A stretch of DNA of 10,942 bases from Chloroflexota bacterium. GTDB lineage: Bacteria; Chloroflexota; Dehalococcoidia; Bin125. The stretch lies in contig JAPPBK010000027.1 in the NCBI GenBank assembly GCA_026705105.1, forward strand, positions 1 to 10,942, read 5' to 3'. Each line of letters begins with the position of its first letter. The stretch's first letter is position 1. Of this stretch, positions 1 through 7,474 are shown one piece after another. The position numbers and the translations under genes are program-made. The notes below the pieces were generated by a model, which worked only from the letters and a program-made list of their open reading frames with translations, searched no databases and was not told where the DNA came from.

Positions 1-273
1 CTCGACTACCCCGTCCACGCCTTCAACTGGGACGACCGCGACGAAACCAACGCGGGCTTGACAGCAATCTGGTCCGAGACGGACAAAGCGGTCATGGGTG
101 GCGTCAGCCGTGCCGGTCTGGGCGAGTTCAGCGCCGACGAGATCCGGGGTCAGGCGTCCGAGGCGGCCGGTGTCGGCGACACGCGGGTGTTCGTTACCGG
201 GGGCTGCTCGATTCCCCCGCACACGCCGCATGAGAATCGTGCAGCAGTGGCGGCCGGAGTTCGCGGGAACTGA
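1..273 (+). CDS. Uroporphyrinogen decarboxylase (URO-D) family protein, 3' end only
   Basis: Frame 1 is open from the first base to the TGA at 271-273, giving the last 90 residues of a protein whose start lies outside the window. The readable tail has the order typical of the URO-D fold: DYPVHAFNWDD, then a Lys and MGGVSR (the family's GG-I/V-S turn), a short helix, and RVFVTGGCSIPPHTPHEN followed by a final Ala/Val-rich helix. The G-C-x-I-P...T-P-x-E-N block is characteristic of the C-terminal part of URO-D and related methyltransferase-like proteins. True HemE makes coproporphyrinogen III, but many stand-alone family members outside heme loci are of unknown role or resemble corrinoid methyltransferases. 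No heme gene is visible here, so I name only the family. It converges on the next gene with a 17-base gap. Confidence 0.8.
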   Translation, partial: LDYPVHAFNWDDRDETNAGLTAIWSETDKAVMGGVSRAGLGEFSADEIRGQASEAAGVGDTRVFVTGGCSIPPHTPHENRAAVAAGVRGN

Positions 274-290
274 CGACTGCGCTCACACGC

Positions 291-1523
291 CTAGCGTCGA
301 TTCGCCGTAAAGCCAGGGCCTCGACCCTGCTCCCAGACCATCTTCCGCGCGACCTCCTCGTCGAAGTCGATGCCCCAGCCGGGCCTGGTCGGCAGTTCGA
401 GGTGACCGTCGACGATCTCCAGCGGTCCGCCGCCGAGGTCGTCCTTCCAGGGCACGTCGTCAATGTCGATCTCCATGATCCGCACGTTGGGCACGGTCGC
501 GCAGAGGTGCAGCGCGTGCATCGTGGCCAGGTGCGAGTAGTAGTTGTGCGGGGCGCAGTTGAGCTCGTAGCTCTCAGCTAGTAACGCCACATCGCGCGAG
601 CGGGCGAAGCCCTGCCAGGGCACGTCGATCATCACATTGTCCATCGAGCGGTGCTCGAAGTAGGGTCGGTAGTCGCGGATCGTGTAGAGGTTCTCGCCCG
701 ACGTGATCGGCACGGTGGTCTGGCGGCGGACATCGGCCAGCGCCTCCGGCTCGTACATGTCGATCTCGACCCACATCATCTCCAGGTGCTCGAGCGACTG
801 GCAGATCTGCCTTGCGACCAGCGGCGTGCAGTTAAAGTTGAGGTCGAGCGCGATCTGCACGTCGGGGCCCGCGCCCTGCTTGAGCGCGCCGATGTACTCG
901 GGAATGTGCCGTAGGAGCGACGGGACGGCGTTGCGGTCGATGTTGCTCGTGCCGCCCCAGCCCGGTCCGTAGACGCCGGTCGGATCGCCGGGGAAGACGA
1001 TGTTGGTCTTCAGCGCGTGGAATCCCTTGTCTCGCACTTCCTCGCCCAGCGCCACGACGTCCTCCATCGTGCGCAGCGGCGGCGCCCCGACGACCCATTC
1101 CGAGCCATCGTGCCAGAGGATCTGATCGTAACTGCGGGCCCGCGAGGAGCCGCAGTGCGACCAGTAGATCATCTGCCGTTCGCGCGTCGGCCCGCCGAAG
1201 AGCGAGTAGACGGGTACGCCCAGCGCCTTGCCCTTGATGTCCCAGAGCGCCAGCTCGACACCCGCGATCGCCTTCGCTGCGATTCCGCCCGGCGACTGCC
1301 GCGCCAGCCGGTACATGTCCCAGTAGCGGGCCTCGACCGCGAGCGGGTCGGCGCCAATCAGGATCGTTTCCATATCGGCGACTGTGCCGACGATGCCAAA
1401 CGGATTGCGTCCGTCCGACATCTCGCCGTAGCCGGTGATGCCGTCCGAGGTGCGTACGGCGACGAACTGCCAGGGGCGCCAACCGGCGTCAACGACGAAA
1501 GTCTCAATCTCGGTGATCTTCAT
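291..1523 (-). CDS. Enolase-superfamily (mandelate racemase/galactonate dehydratase-like) enzyme
   Basis: The 410-residue product has the length and layout of the mandelate racemase/muconate lactonizing group: an N-terminal capping domain (MKITEIETFVV... to about residue 110) and a TIM-barrel. Visible active-site candidates are K172 in LKTN, metal ligands D227 (ALDLNF), E253 (WVEID) and E277 (SGENLY), then a D300/H326 pair (MIDVPW; APHNYYSH) and E351. The spacings 26, 24, 23 and 26 are close to those I recall for mandelate racemase. The second Lys of the usual KxK is Asn (KTN), as I recall for galactonate-type dehydratases, so dehydration of an acid sugar is more likely than racemisation; the substrate is unknown. 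About 25 extra residues, rich in Gly and Pro, sit between K172 and D227. The ATG at 1523 is preferred over a TTG at 1535 because GGAG lies six bases upstream of it. The gene diverges from the amidase gene. Confidence 0.88.
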   Translation of the reverse strand: MKITEIETFVVDAGWRPWQFVAVRTSDGITGYGEMSDGRNPFGIVGTVADMETILIGADPLAVEARYWDMYRLARQSPGGIAAKAIAGVELALWDIKGKALGVPVYSLFGGPTRERQMIYWSHCGSSRARSYDQILWHDGSEWVVGAPPLRTMEDVVALGEEVRDKGFHALKTNIVFPGDPTGVYGPGWGGTSNIDRNAVPSLLRHIPEYIGALKQGAGPDVQIALDLNFNCTPLVARQICQSLEHLEMMWVEIDMYEPEALADVRRQTTVPITSGENLYTIRDYRPYFEHRSMDNVMIDVPWQGFARSRDVALLAESYELNCAPHNYYSHLATMHALHLCATVPNVRIMEIDIDDVPWKDDLGGGPLEIVDGHLELPTRPGWGIDFDEEVARKMVWEQGRGPGFTANRR

Positions 1524-1529
1524 GGTCCG

Positions 1530-1533
1530 CTCC
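1530..1533 (-). promoter_or_regulatory. Ribosome binding site deciding the enolase-superfamily start
   Basis: On the minus strand GGAG lies six bases before the ATG at 1523. The competing TTG at 1535 has a GGAGGG directly abutting it, which is too close to serve. This favours the shorter protein beginning MKITEIETF, the usual beginning of this family. Confidence 0.55.
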
Positions 1534-1575
1534 AACCCTCCCGTGACTCAGCCGCAGGCTAGGGCTTGTTGGCAT

Positions 1576-1618
1576 GAGCGCAGCGGTACCATGTGGGAGT
1601 TCGATCCCCGCTCCGCTC
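1576..1618. repeat. Imperfect inverted repeat in the amidase leader
   Basis: GAGCGCAGCGG (1576-1586) is matched by CCGCTCCGCTC (1608-1618). These are reverse complements except for one C-C mismatch in the middle, giving two 5-bp helices around a 21-base centre (1587-1607). It ends seven bases before the amidase ribosome site and lies in the divergent spacer between the dehydratase and amidase genes. It could be a regulator's operator or an RNA leader hairpin. There is no T-run, so it is not a standard terminator. Confidence 0.45.
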
Positions 1619-1625
1619 TCTCGCC

Positions 1626-1630
1626 AGGAG
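1626..1630 (+). promoter_or_regulatory. Ribosome binding site deciding the amidase start
   Basis: AGGAG at 1626-1630 stands nine bases before the ATG at 1640. An in-frame ATG at 1574 would add 22 residues that do not resemble an amidase N terminus and has no such site, so 1640 is taken as the start. Confidence 0.6.
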
Positions 1631-1639
1631 AAGTTATCG

Positions 1640-3034
1640 ATGCCCGATGCACTCTGGAGACGCACCGCCGTCGAGCTTGCCGGATTGATTCGCGATCGCG
1701 AGGTCTCCAGCCGTGAAGTGGTTGAAGCTCACCTCGACCGGATCGCTGAGGTCAACGGCCGGGTCAACGCAGTCACCCTCGTGCTCGAAGACACCGCGCT
1801 GGCCGCCGCCGACGCCGCCGACCGTAGCGAACCATCGGGTGCGCTGCACGGCGTGCCCTTCACGATCAAAGAAAACATTGACTGCGTCGGCTCGCCAACC
1901 ACTCAAGGGGTTCCCGCGCTCGCCGACGCCATGCCGCCGAGCGACGCGCCAGTCGTCGAACGGATGAAGCGCGCCGGCGCGATCCCCCTCGCGCGCACCA
2001 ATCTCCCCGAACTGGGCGGCCGCCTCGACACCGACAACCCGCTCCGCGGGCGCACTTTCAATCCCTGGAACCCTGCCCTGACTCCCGGCGGCTCGAGCGG
2101 CGGCGAGGCCGCAGCGCTGGCCACCGGCATGTCGCCGATCGGTCTGGGCAACGACATCCTCGGCTCCCTGCGCAATCCTGCGTATTGCTGCGGCATCACC
2201 TCACTCAAGCCTTCGGCGGGCCGTATCCCCTGCGTCCTCTCGATGGGCGTCGACGCCGGGATGGCGGTTCAGGCGATGCTGGTCGAGGGCCCGATGGCGC
2301 GCTCAGTCGCCGATCTGCGACTTGGCCTCTCGGTGCTCGCCGGTCGCGACGTCCGCGACCCGCGCTCGGTCGACGCCCCGCTCGAAGGCCCCGAACCGGC
2401 GCAGCGACGGGCGGCGCTGGTCACCGAGATCCCCGGCTTCGACCTGCCCGCCGCAACGGTCGCCGAAATCCGCCGCGCCGGCGAGGTGCTCGCCGCCAAC
2501 GGTTGGAGCGTGGAAGAAGTCGAGCCGCCCGAGTTGGACCGCGTCAATCAGATCTGGGTCTACGTCATCACCGCAGACATGGACGAGGACGCCCTCCAGG
2601 AGCAAGAAGCGTTGATCACTCCCAAGCTGGGTGCCGTGCAGCGACAGATCGGCGAGCGCGTCGCCGCCGAGCCGCTGCCCAACTCCGTCGTGCACGCTGA
2701 ACGGTCGCGGCTCAGCCGCGTTTGGTCGGAGTTCTTCGGCGCGCATCCCGTCGCGATTGGGCCCACCTGGACCTGCTTGCCGTGGCCGTTTGACTCGGAC
2801 CTCGATCCCGAGACCGGCATGGACCTGACGCTCGGAACCGCGCACTTCATCAGTCCGGGCAACGTGCTGGGCCTGCCCGCCGTGGCGCTCGCGACCGGCG
2901 TCGCCGACGGCCTGCCCACCGGCGTGCAGGTCTACGCCGACCGCTGGCGCGAGGACCTCTGCCTCGCCGCCGCCGAACAGATCGAGGCCGCAAGTCCGAT
3001 GCCGACGCCGATCGACCCCGTGCCACCAGCCTGA
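1640..3034 (+). CDS. Amidase-signature family hydrolase
   Basis: A 464-residue enzyme of the amidase-signature family, which cleaves C-N bonds of amides (relatives include indoleacetamide hydrolase, FAAH and GatA). The Ser-cisSer-Lys triad is complete: K77 in GVPFTIKEN, S152 in TPGGSSGGEA and S176 in LGSLRNP. The K-to-Ser distances of 75 and 24 residues equal those of FAAH (K142, S217, S241). The N-terminal helix (LAGLIRDREVSSREVVEAHLDR) and the C-terminal block around residues 410-440 (GLPAVALATG...GLPTGVQVY) are also typical. The oxyanion stretch reads GNDILGSLRNP where most members have GTD-x-GGS-I/V-R, a mild deviation. There is no signal peptide, so it is cytoplasmic. No GatB or GatC is nearby, which argues against tRNA amidotransferase. 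The substrate cannot be read from the sequence. The formylglycine-generating enzyme gene follows after 80 bases on the same strand. Confidence 0.93.
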   Translation: MPDALWRRTAVELAGLIRDREVSSREVVEAHLDRIAEVNGRVNAVTLVLEDTALAAADAADRSEPSGALHGVPFTIKENIDCVGSPTTQGVPALADAMPPSDAPVVERMKRAGAIPLARTNLPELGGRLDTDNPLRGRTFNPWNPALTPGGSSGGEAAALATGMSPIGLGNDILGSLRNPAYCCGITSLKPSAGRIPCVLSMGVDAGMAVQAMLVEGPMARSVADLRLGLSVLAGRDVRDPRSVDAPLEGPEPAQRRAALVTEIPGFDLPAATVAEIRRAGEVLAANGWSVEEVEPPELDRVNQIWVYVITADMDEDALQEQEALITPKLGAVQRQIGERVAAEPLPNSVVHAERSRLSRVWSEFFGAHPVAIGPTWTCLPWPFDSDLDPETGMDLTLGTAHFISPGNVLGLPAVALATGVADGLPTGVQVYADRWREDLCLAAAEQIEAASPMPTPIDPVPPA

Positions 3035-3114
3035 GCCGGCAGCATTCAGAGGGGGCCGCCACGCCTTCAAACTGCTTGCGATCACGCCATGAGGCAACCT
3101 GCATTGGTAACGCA

Positions 3115-4092
3115 ATGAGCGATTGCTGCGCAGCGTCGAGAGGCTCCGTTCTCCCGCCGTTCGGGACAGGCGACAGCGGCAACGGAGAGCGCCCGCAAGT
3201 GTCGCCCGGTCGCTTCGAGGCGCCAGTCCGAGCGAGAGCGAGGGCAGCGCAAGACATGGCCAGGATCCCGGCAGGGAGTTTTGTCATGGGGGCGGTTGAC
3301 GACCTCTCCTATCCCGGCGACGGCGAGGGGCCGCTGAGGACAGTGGAACTCAGCAACTTCGAGATTGACGCCTGCGCAGTGACGAACGAGGAGTTTGCCG
3401 CGTTTGTCGAAGCGACACGCTATCTGACCGAGTCGGAGCGAATGGGCTGGTCATTCGTCTTCGCTGGACTGCTACCGGACAACTTCCCACCAACCAGGGC
3501 GGCCGCCGACGCGCCCTGGTGGCGTCAGGTCGAAGGCGCGTCCTGGCAGTGCCCGGAAGGGCCGAGCAGCAACATTGATGCGCGGCTCGATCATCCAGTC
3601 GTGCATGTCAGTTGGAACGATGCCTCGGCCTACGCGGGTTGGGCCGGCAAGTCTCTGCCGACCGAGGCGCAATGGGAACGCGCGGCGCGCGGTGGGCTCG
3701 ATTCGCAGCCCTATCCCTGGGGCGACGAGCTGACGCCCGGCGGCGAGCACCGGATGAACGTCTGGCAGGGCGTGTTTCCGAACGCGAACAGCCTCGATGA
3801 CGGTTGGTACGGGACATGTCCGGTCGATAGCTATGAACCCAACGGCTTCGGTCTGTTCAACACGACGGGCAATGTCTGGGAGTGGTGCGCGGACTGGTAC
3901 GACGTGGCCCACGACTCGTCGCCGCCTCGTGACCCCACAGGTCCGCCGGACGGCGATCTCAAGGTGCTCAAGGGCGGCAGCTTCCTCTGCCACGCGAGCT
4001 ACTGCCTGCGCTATCGCACCGCCGCCCGCCAGGGGCTGACGCCGGACAGCGCCACGAGCAACACCGGCTTCCGCTGCGTGCGCGCAGGCTGA
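3115..4092 (+). CDS. Formylglycine-generating enzyme (SUMF1/FGE family sulfatase maturase)
   Basis: The 325-residue protein resembles aerobic formylglycine-generating enzymes such as that of Streptomyces coelicolor along its whole length. These copper enzymes oxidise the Cys of a CxPxR motif in sulfatases to formylglycine. Landmarks are the opening MARIPAGSFVMG (residues 48-59), HPVVHVSWNDASAYAGWAGKS, LPTEAQWERAARGG, YPWGDELTPGG, GNVWEWCADWY and the active-site segment GGSFLCHASYCLRYR. Both catalytic, copper-binding cysteines (C292 and C297) are present, and the protein ends with the usual GFRC. The chosen ATG gives the N terminus MSDCCAASRG. An in-frame ATG at 3076 would add 13 residues; neither has a good ribosome site, so the start is uncertain. 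About 47 residues before the core are low in structure. The sulfatase gene follows after 63 bases. Confidence 0.92.
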   Translation: MSDCCAASRGSVLPPFGTGDSGNGERPQVSPGRFEAPVRARARAAQDMARIPAGSFVMGAVDDLSYPGDGEGPLRTVELSNFEIDACAVTNEEFAAFVEATRYLTESERMGWSFVFAGLLPDNFPPTRAAADAPWWRQVEGASWQCPEGPSSNIDARLDHPVVHVSWNDASAYAGWAGKSLPTEAQWERAARGGLDSQPYPWGDELTPGGEHRMNVWQGVFPNANSLDDGWYGTCPVDSYEPNGFGLFNTTGNVWEWCADWYDVAHDSSPPRDPTGPPDGDLKVLKGGSFLCHASYCLRYRTAARQGLTPDSATSNTGFRCVRAG

Positions 4093-4144
4093 CGGTAGCC
4101 TTCGCTCAATGCTTGGACAGACCTACGACTATCCGACAACCAGC

Positions 4145-4149
4145 GGAGG
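4145..4149 (+). promoter_or_regulatory. Ribosome binding site of the sulfatase gene
   Basis: GGAGG at 4145-4149 lies six bases before the ATG at 4156. It supports this start over the in-frame ATG 24 codons later (MTTAPQDRPN), which would remove the IGRTFRESEPWWP segment that long arylsulfatases share. Confidence 0.6.
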
Positions 4150-4155
4150 CTGCAG

Positions 4156-6429
4156 ATGACTACCGACGAACAGTTCCCGGGCAAGATTGGCCGCACGTTC
4201 CGCGAATCGGAGCCGTGGTGGCCTCCGATGACCACCGCGCCGCAGGATCGGCCCAACGTGCTGATCGTGCTGTTTGACGATCTCGGGTTCGCGCACCTCA
4301 ACTGCTACGGCGGCCTCACGCCGACGCCGAACATCGACCGCCTGGCCCAGAACGGGCTGCGCTACACGAACTTCCACGTCACGCCGCTCTGTTCGCCGAC
4401 GCGCGCGGCGCTGCTCACCGGACGCAACCACCACACGGTCGGGATGCGCTCGGTGACCAACTTCAACAACGGCTACCCCAATACGCGCGGGCGCATTTCG
4501 CAACACGCGGCGACGATGGCCGAGCTACTGCGAGACGAGCGCTACGTCACGTTTGCGCTGGGCAAGTGGCATCTCTGCCCGGGCGAGGAGCTGAGCCAGG
4601 CAGGCCCCTACCACGACTGGCCGCTGCAGCGCGGATTCGACCGCTACTACGGCTTCCTGCCCGGGGAGACAGACCAGTTCTACCCGGAACTGACCCGAGA
4701 CAACACGCTAATCGAGCCGCCCCGCTCGCCCGAGGATGGCTATCACCTGACCGAGGATCTGGTCGACCAGGCGCAGCAGTTCCTGCGCGACCAGCACTCG
4801 ATCTATCCCGATCAACCGTTTTTCATGTACTTCGCGCTGGGCGCGACGCACGCGCCGCACCAGGCGCCGCAGGAATACATCGAGCGCCAGCGCGGACACT
4901 GGGACATCGGCTGGGACGCCGTGCGCGAGCAGGTCTTCGCGCGACAGCTCGAGCTGGGCATCGTGCCCGAAGGCACGCAGCTCGCGCCGCGCAACCGCGG
5001 CGTCGAGGCCTGGGACGAGATGGAACCGAACACGCAGCGTTTCGCGGTCGCGCTGCAGGAGGCCTTCGCCGGCTTCCTCGAACACACCGACGCGCAGCTC
5101 GGACGACTCTTCAACCACCTTGAAGAGTCCGGCCAGCTCGACAACACATTGGTGTTGCTGATGGCCGACAACGGCGCGTCGCAAGAGGGCGGGCCGACCG
5201 GCGTTTCGGACGAGCCACGCCTGTTCGGTCCCCGCGACGACCTGGAAGAGGTGCAGTCGCGGCTTCACGAGATCGGAGGGCCGCGCTCGGCCTCGAACTA
5301 CCCCTGGGGTTGGGCGCAGGCGGGCAACACGCCGCTGCGCTGGTACAAGCAGAACACGCACGGCGGCGGCGTCCGCGTGCCCTTGATCGCTCACTGGCCG
5401 CAGGGCATCAGCGAGCGCGGCGGCATCCGCAACCAGTTCCACCATGTCTCCGATGTGCTGCCGACGATCCTGGACACGCTCAACACCGATGCGCCCGACA
5501 CCTACCAGGGCCGCAGCCAACTGCCGGTCGCAGGAACCAGCTTCCACTACACCTTTAGCGATCGCGACGCCGTGACCACGAAGGACACGCAGTACTTCGA
5601 GATGCTGGGCCACCGCGGACTCTGGGACAACGGCTGGAAAGCCGTCACCTGGCACCGGATGGGCAATGACTGGTCGGACGACGAGTGGGAGCTCTACCAC
5701 GTCGACGAGGACTTCTCGGAGACCAACAACCTCGCAGCGGAGGAGCCCGAGCGCCTGCGCGCGCTGATCGACCGCTGGTGGATCGAGGCGGGTAAGCACG
5801 GCGTACTGCCGCTCGACGACCGCACCCTTGAGATCAACCAGCCTTCGCAGGCGCCCGGCAGCCCGCACACCGACTTCCGCTACCGCTACACGCCGCCGAT
5901 CACCCACCTGCAGCGCGACGTCTCGCCCGCGCTCGATGTCGGCAGTTGGACCGTCACCGCGCAGTGCACTCGCGCCTCAACCGAGCAGCAGGGCGTGATC
6001 TTCAATCGCGGCTCGATCCACAGCGGCTGCACGCTATACATCCAGGACAACCGGCTCCACTTCGACTACCACGCCTACGACGACTGGTTCCGCTTCCGCA
6101 GCGACGAACCGGTCCCCGACGGCGATGTCGAGATCGGCGTCTCGCTGCAAAGCGACGGTCCGCGCGGACCGGCAACGCTGACCCTCACGATCGACAGATG
6201 CACGGTCGGCTCCGGCGAGATCACCACGCTGCAGCGCCAGAACCTGTTCGGACACGGCGAGTTCGACATCGGCGCCGACCGTCGCTCGCCCGTCGGCGAC
6301 CGCTACGAGCCGCCGTTCGAGTTTGAGGGCGAGATTCGGCTGGTGGATGTCGTCGTGACGCCGTTCGACGGCCCCGCCGCCGAGTGGGTCGCGCGCGAAC
6401 GCGCGCGCCGCGAGTTGGCGAGCCAGTAG
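4156..6429 (+). CDS. Arylsulfatase-type sulfatase, Cys class, with C-terminal beta-rich domain
   Basis: A 757-residue hydrolase of sulfate esters resembling the long mycobacterial AtsA/AtsD type. The formylglycine signature is C79-S-P-T-R83 followed by AALLTGRNHHTVGM. Other active-site residues can be placed by order: D41 and D42 (VLFDDLG), K137 and H139 (LGKWHL), H232 (GATHAPH), D338 and N339 (MADNGAS) and K399 (WYKQNTHGGG). The sulfatase domain runs to about residue 560. Residues about 590-745 form a separate beta-rich segment (GSWTVTAQ..., GVIFNRG..., GCTLYIQDNRLHFDY) like the lectin-type tail of long arylsulfatases. No signal peptide or membrane segment is seen, so the enzyme is probably cytoplasmic, where the FGE encoded just upstream could modify it. 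The natural sulfate ester is unknown. Confidence 0.95.
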   Translation: MTTDEQFPGKIGRTFRESEPWWPPMTTAPQDRPNVLIVLFDDLGFAHLNCYGGLTPTPNIDRLAQNGLRYTNFHVTPLCSPTRAALLTGRNHHTVGMRSVTNFNNGYPNTRGRISQHAATMAELLRDERYVTFALGKWHLCPGEELSQAGPYHDWPLQRGFDRYYGFLPGETDQFYPELTRDNTLIEPPRSPEDGYHLTEDLVDQAQQFLRDQHSIYPDQPFFMYFALGATHAPHQAPQEYIERQRGHWDIGWDAVREQVFARQLELGIVPEGTQLAPRNRGVEAWDEMEPNTQRFAVALQEAFAGFLEHTDAQLGRLFNHLEESGQLDNTLVLLMADNGASQEGGPTGVSDEPRLFGPRDDLEEVQSRLHEIGGPRSASNYPWGWAQAGNTPLRWYKQNTHGGGVRVPLIAHWPQGISERGGIRNQFHHVSDVLPTILDTLNTDAPDTYQGRSQLPVAGTSFHYTFSDRDAVTTKDTQYFEMLGHRGLWDNGWKAVTWHRMGNDWSDDEWELYHVDEDFSETNNLAAEEPERLRALIDRWWIEAGKHGVLPLDDRTLEINQPSQAPGSPHTDFRYRYTPPITHLQRDVSPALDVGSWTVTAQCTRASTEQQGVIFNRGSIHSGCTLYIQDNRLHFDYHAYDDWFRFRSDEPVPDGDVEIGVSLQSDGPRGPATLTLTIDRCTVGSGEITTLQRQNLFGHGEFDIGADRRSPVGDRYEPPFEFEGEIRLVDVVVTPFDGPAAEWVARERARRELASQ

Positions 6430-6466
6430 TGGCGGCTAGTCTGCCCGGCAACGGCAACAACACGAC

Positions 6467-6472
6467 AGGGAG
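6467..6472 (+). promoter_or_regulatory. Ribosome binding site deciding the MDR start
   Basis: AGGGAG at 6467-6472 lies seven bases before the ATG at 6480. The frame stays open further upstream into the end of the sulfatase gene, but that part overlaps the sulfatase and does not look like an MDR N terminus. Confidence 0.6.
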
Positions 6473-6479
6473 CAACATC

Positions 6480-7430
6480 ATGCGCGGTGTCGGAGTGATC
6501 GAATTCGGCGGACCTGAGGCGCTTCAGGTCGTGGAGCTGCCCGAAGTCCACGCGGGACCCGGCGAAGTGCGCGTGCGCGTGCATGCGGCGACCGTCAATC
6601 CAACCGACACGTTCATCCGCGGCGGCGCGCGCGCCGCCGCCCTGCGCGAGTCGGGCCCGCCGCCCTACATCCCGGGCATGGATGCGGCCGGCGTCGTGGA
6701 CGAGGTTGGTCCCGACACGGAGACCGACCTTCAAGTCGGCGATGCGGTGATGGCAATGGTCATCCCGCGCGGCAGCCACGGCGCGTATCGCGAGAGCATC
6801 GTGCTCAAGGCCGACGCGGTCACCCGCGCTCCCGCCGGCGCGAGCCACGCCGAGGCGTCGACGCTGCCGATGAACGCGCTCACCGCGCGGCTCTCGCTCG
6901 ACCAGATGGGGCTGCAGCCCGGCCAGACGCTGGCCGTAACCGGCGCGGCCGGATGCTACGGCGGATACATGGTCGAACTGGGCAAGGCCGATGGGCTGAC
7001 CGTAATCGCCGACGCCGCAGAGAAGGATGTGCAATTGGTCAAGGACCTGGGCGCGGACATTGTCGTACCGCGCGGCGACGACATCTCCGAACAGATTCGG
7101 CAGGTCGCGCCGGAGGGCGTGGACGGTCTCGCGGACGGCGCGGTGCAGAACGAGTTGGCGGTCGGCGCGGTCAAGGACGGCGGCCACTACGCCAGCGTGC
7201 GCGGCTGGGGCGGACCCGACGACGGCGAGCGGGGGATCAACTTCCACATCACGTTGGTCTTCAACTACGACCGCCGCGCCGACTTGCTCGACACGCTCCG
7301 CCAACAGGTCGAGGACGGCCAGGTCACGCTGCGCGTCAACTCCACCTACCCCGCCGAGCAGGCCTCGGAGACCCACCGCCTCTTCAAGCAGGGAGGTCAC
7401 CGAGGCCGCTTCGTGATCACGTTCGACTAA
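6480..7430 (+). CDS. Zinc-independent medium-chain dehydrogenase/reductase, quinone oxidoreductase-like
   Basis: The 316-residue protein begins MRGVGVIEFGGPEALQV, the usual opening of NADPH:quinone reductase-type MDR proteins. The GroES-like N-terminal half holds the family strings GEVRVRVHAATVNPTD (28-43) and PYIPGMDAAGVVDEVG (62-77). The Rossmann half carries the dinucleotide loop TGAAGCYGGY (154-163) and ends in KQGGHRGRFVITFD. The zinc ligands of alcohol dehydrogenases are absent, which fits the quinone oxidoreductase/zeta-crystallin branch. These enzymes reduce quinones or activated double bonds with NADPH; the substrate is unknown. After the glycine-rich loop I see no clear Arg pair that would prove NADP preference. 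It lies 50 bases after the sulfatase gene and may share its transcript. Confidence 0.9.
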   Translation: MRGVGVIEFGGPEALQVVELPEVHAGPGEVRVRVHAATVNPTDTFIRGGARAAALRESGPPPYIPGMDAAGVVDEVGPDTETDLQVGDAVMAMVIPRGSHGAYRESIVLKADAVTRAPAGASHAEASTLPMNALTARLSLDQMGLQPGQTLAVTGAAGCYGGYMVELGKADGLTVIADAAEKDVQLVKDLGADIVVPRGDDISEQIRQVAPEGVDGLADGAVQNELAVGAVKDGGHYASVRGWGGPDDGERGINFHITLVFNYDRRADLLDTLRQQVEDGQVTLRVNSTYPAEQASETHRLFKQGGHRGRFVITFD

Positions 7431-7474
7431 CCACTATCTGGCTATGCTGACTATCGGACGGAGAGGATCGCGAA

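Noticed and set aside
1017..1562. 181-codon open frame on + opposite the enolase-superfamily gene
   Set aside because: It is a high-GC shadow of the real gene; the protein is Arg/Asp/His-rich without family features.
1590..1626. tRNA-like 3' end (GGGAGTTCGATCCC followed by ...CGCCA)
   Set aside because: The T-stem does not pair properly around a 7-base loop, and no matching acceptor or anticodon arm exists upstream. The resemblance comes from the inverted repeat in the same place.
2303..3115. 270-codon open frame on - opposite the amidase gene
   Set aside because: It is antisense to a well-supported amidase and shows no recognisable domain.
4708..5907. 399-codon open frame on - opposite the sulfatase gene
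   Set aside because: Its length comes from low stop frequency in GC-rich DNA; the sulfatase on the other strand has all its active-site residues.
6303..7400. 365-codon open frame on - opposite the MDR gene
   Set aside because: It has no ribosome site or family motif and runs across the intergenic gap; the + strand MDR is certain.
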